From positions 1 to 6,731 of the forward strand of contig CANIYB010000137.1 in assembly GCA_947471105.1 (NCBI GenBank): a DNA stretch of 6,731 nt, read 5' to 3'. Of the stretch, positions 5,989 through 6,731 are shown piece by piece. The notes under the pieces were generated by a model. That model worked only from the letters and a program-made list of their open reading frames with translations. It was not told where the DNA came from and ran no database searches. The stretch is from Cytophagaceae bacterium (GTDB taxonomy: Bacteria > Bacteroidota > Bacteroidia > Cytophagales > Spirosomataceae). The translations under genes and the position numbers were made by a program. Every line of letters starts with the position of its first letter. Position 1 is the first letter of the stretch.

Positions 5989-6731
5989 ATGGCATTACCA
6001 ACCTATGAGAATGAAAATTTAAATGTATCTCAATCATCTAAAGTAAACTACCTTATTCCATTTAGTTTAGTGACTAGTTTATTTTTTTTATGGGGACTAG
6101 CTAATAGCTTAAACGGAACTTTGGTCAAACAATTCCAAACAGCACTTGATTTACAACGTTGGCAAGCCAATATTGTGGAAACCGCTTTTTACCTAGGGTA
6201 CTTTATCATGGCACTTCCCGCAGGATATGTAATGAAGAAGTTAGGATACAAAATGGGAATATTAATTGGATTAATATTATATGCAGCAGGTGCATTTTTA
6301 TTTTATCCTGCAGCTGAGGTTAGGTTATACTCCTTCTTTTTAGCGGCTTTATTTTTAATTGCAAGTGGAATAGCGTTTTTAGAAACTGCAGCAAATTTAT
6401 ATGTTACGGTGTTAGGAGATCCCAAATCAGGCGATTTTAGATTAAATTTTGCTCAATCTTTTAATGGGATTAGTATAATTTTAGGACCGGTCATAGGAGG
6501 ATTTTTTATATTTTCTGATAAAGAATACAGCCGTGAATTGTTAAATAGCCTTCCAGCAGCTGAAGCTGAAGCCATTCGTATCTCTCAAGCTAATTCAGTT
6601 CAATTGCCTTATTTAATTATAGGTATTATTGTTGCTATAGTGGCGCTATTGTTTGCCATTACAAAAATGCCTGAAGTTACAGAAGCAACTAGTACGGTAG
6701 TCAGTAAAACTAAAATTACCATTGCAAGCTT
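5989..6731 (+). CDS. fucP: FucP-type MFS sugar permease (L-fucose permease family), 3' end cut by window
   Basis: The ATG at 5989 opens a frame that stays open to the window end, giving 247 residues; complete family members are about 420-440, so roughly the first half and the domain linker are seen. It is an inner-membrane MFS transporter of the FHS family (sugar:H+ symport). Hydrophobic segments fall at about 21-39, 61-80, 88-106, 112-131, 157-176 and 206-224, the six helices of the N-domain. Family motifs: SLFFLWGLANSLN (30-42), QANIVETAFYLGYFIMALPAG (59-79), MKKLGYKMG (82-90), LETAANLYVTVLG (131-143) and FRLNFAQSFN (150-159). Glu132, Gln156 and Asn159 match E. coli FucP Glu135, Gln159 and Asn162 at a constant -3 offset, but the position of the essential Asp46 is Gly43. 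Fucose is supported by the divergent fucosidase gene; another hexose is possible. The permease call is firm, the substrate less so. Confidence 0.85.
   Translation, partial: MALPTYENENLNVSQSSKVNYLIPFSLVTSLFFLWGLANSLNGTLVKQFQTALDLQRWQANIVETAFYLGYFIMALPAGYVMKKLGYKMGILIGLILYAAGAFLFYPAAEVRLYSFFLAALFLIASGIAFLETAANLYVTVLGDPKSGDFRLNFAQSFNGISIILGPVIGGFFIFSDKEYSRELLNSLPAAEAEAIRISQANSVQLPYLIIGIIVAIVALLFAITKMPEVTEATSTVVSKTKITIAS

Noticed and set aside
6558..6572. Short GCTGAA-type repeat (Ala-Glu-Ala-Glu) in the permease loop
   Set aside because: Too short for a functional repeat; fits a variable loop between helices.
6726..6731. Window ends exactly on a HindIII site (AAGCTT)
   Set aside because: May reflect a cloned-fragment boundary or chance; the left end has no such site, and it has no biological meaning by itself.

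Overview
This AT-rich window reads as ordinary chromosome from a member of the Bacteroidota, possibly of the Cytophagales/Flavobacteriia type. The reasons are A/T-loaded spacers without clear Shine-Dalgarno sequences, two matches to the Bacteroidota -7 element TAnnTTTG, a loose lipobox (GFSC), and the character of the proteins: a GH29 fucosidase with a C-terminal discoidin-like domain and a FucP-type permease. The order-level guess is an inference from protein style, not a search result.

Left part (1-731, minus strand): rpe (ribulose-phosphate 3-epimerase) is followed 7 nt downstream by the first 20 codons of a second minus-strand gene. That gene begins with a signal-peptide-like segment and leaves the window. 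Central part (811-4456, plus strand): four genes are packed head to tail. They are ligA (NAD-dependent DNA ligase), dapA (4-hydroxy-tetrahydrodipicolinate synthase), a small Dabb-family protein and a small predicted lipoprotein. Gaps are 4 nt and 2 nt, then a 20-nt overlap, so this is very probably one transcript, divergent from rpe across a 79-bp spacer. The functions (DNA sealing, lysine/diaminopimelate synthesis, two poorly characterised small proteins) do not form one pathway; the cluster looks like a housekeeping operon held together by packing.

Right part (4422-6731): a minus-strand secreted GH29 alpha-L-fucosidase faces a plus-strand L-fucose permease-like MFS gene that is cut by the window end. 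They are divergent across 136 bp. That spacer holds a good -7 element for the fucosidase and a LacI-family-like operator half-way between the two genes. The simple reading is a small fucose-scavenging locus: fucose is released outside the cytoplasm by the GH29 enzyme and carried in by the permease. No SusC/SusD pair, fucose isomerase, kinase or regulator gene is visible here. The fucosidase and lipoprotein genes converge with a 35-bp overlap of their coding ends.

I found no CRISPR array, tRNA, rRNA, insertion sequence, phage gene or defence system, and nothing that looks like a previously undescribed system. The points most worth a second look are the Gly at the position of the key FucP aspartate, the putative LacI-type operator, the predicted lysine-insensitive DapA, the convergent coding overlap, and the hidden gene start at the left edge.
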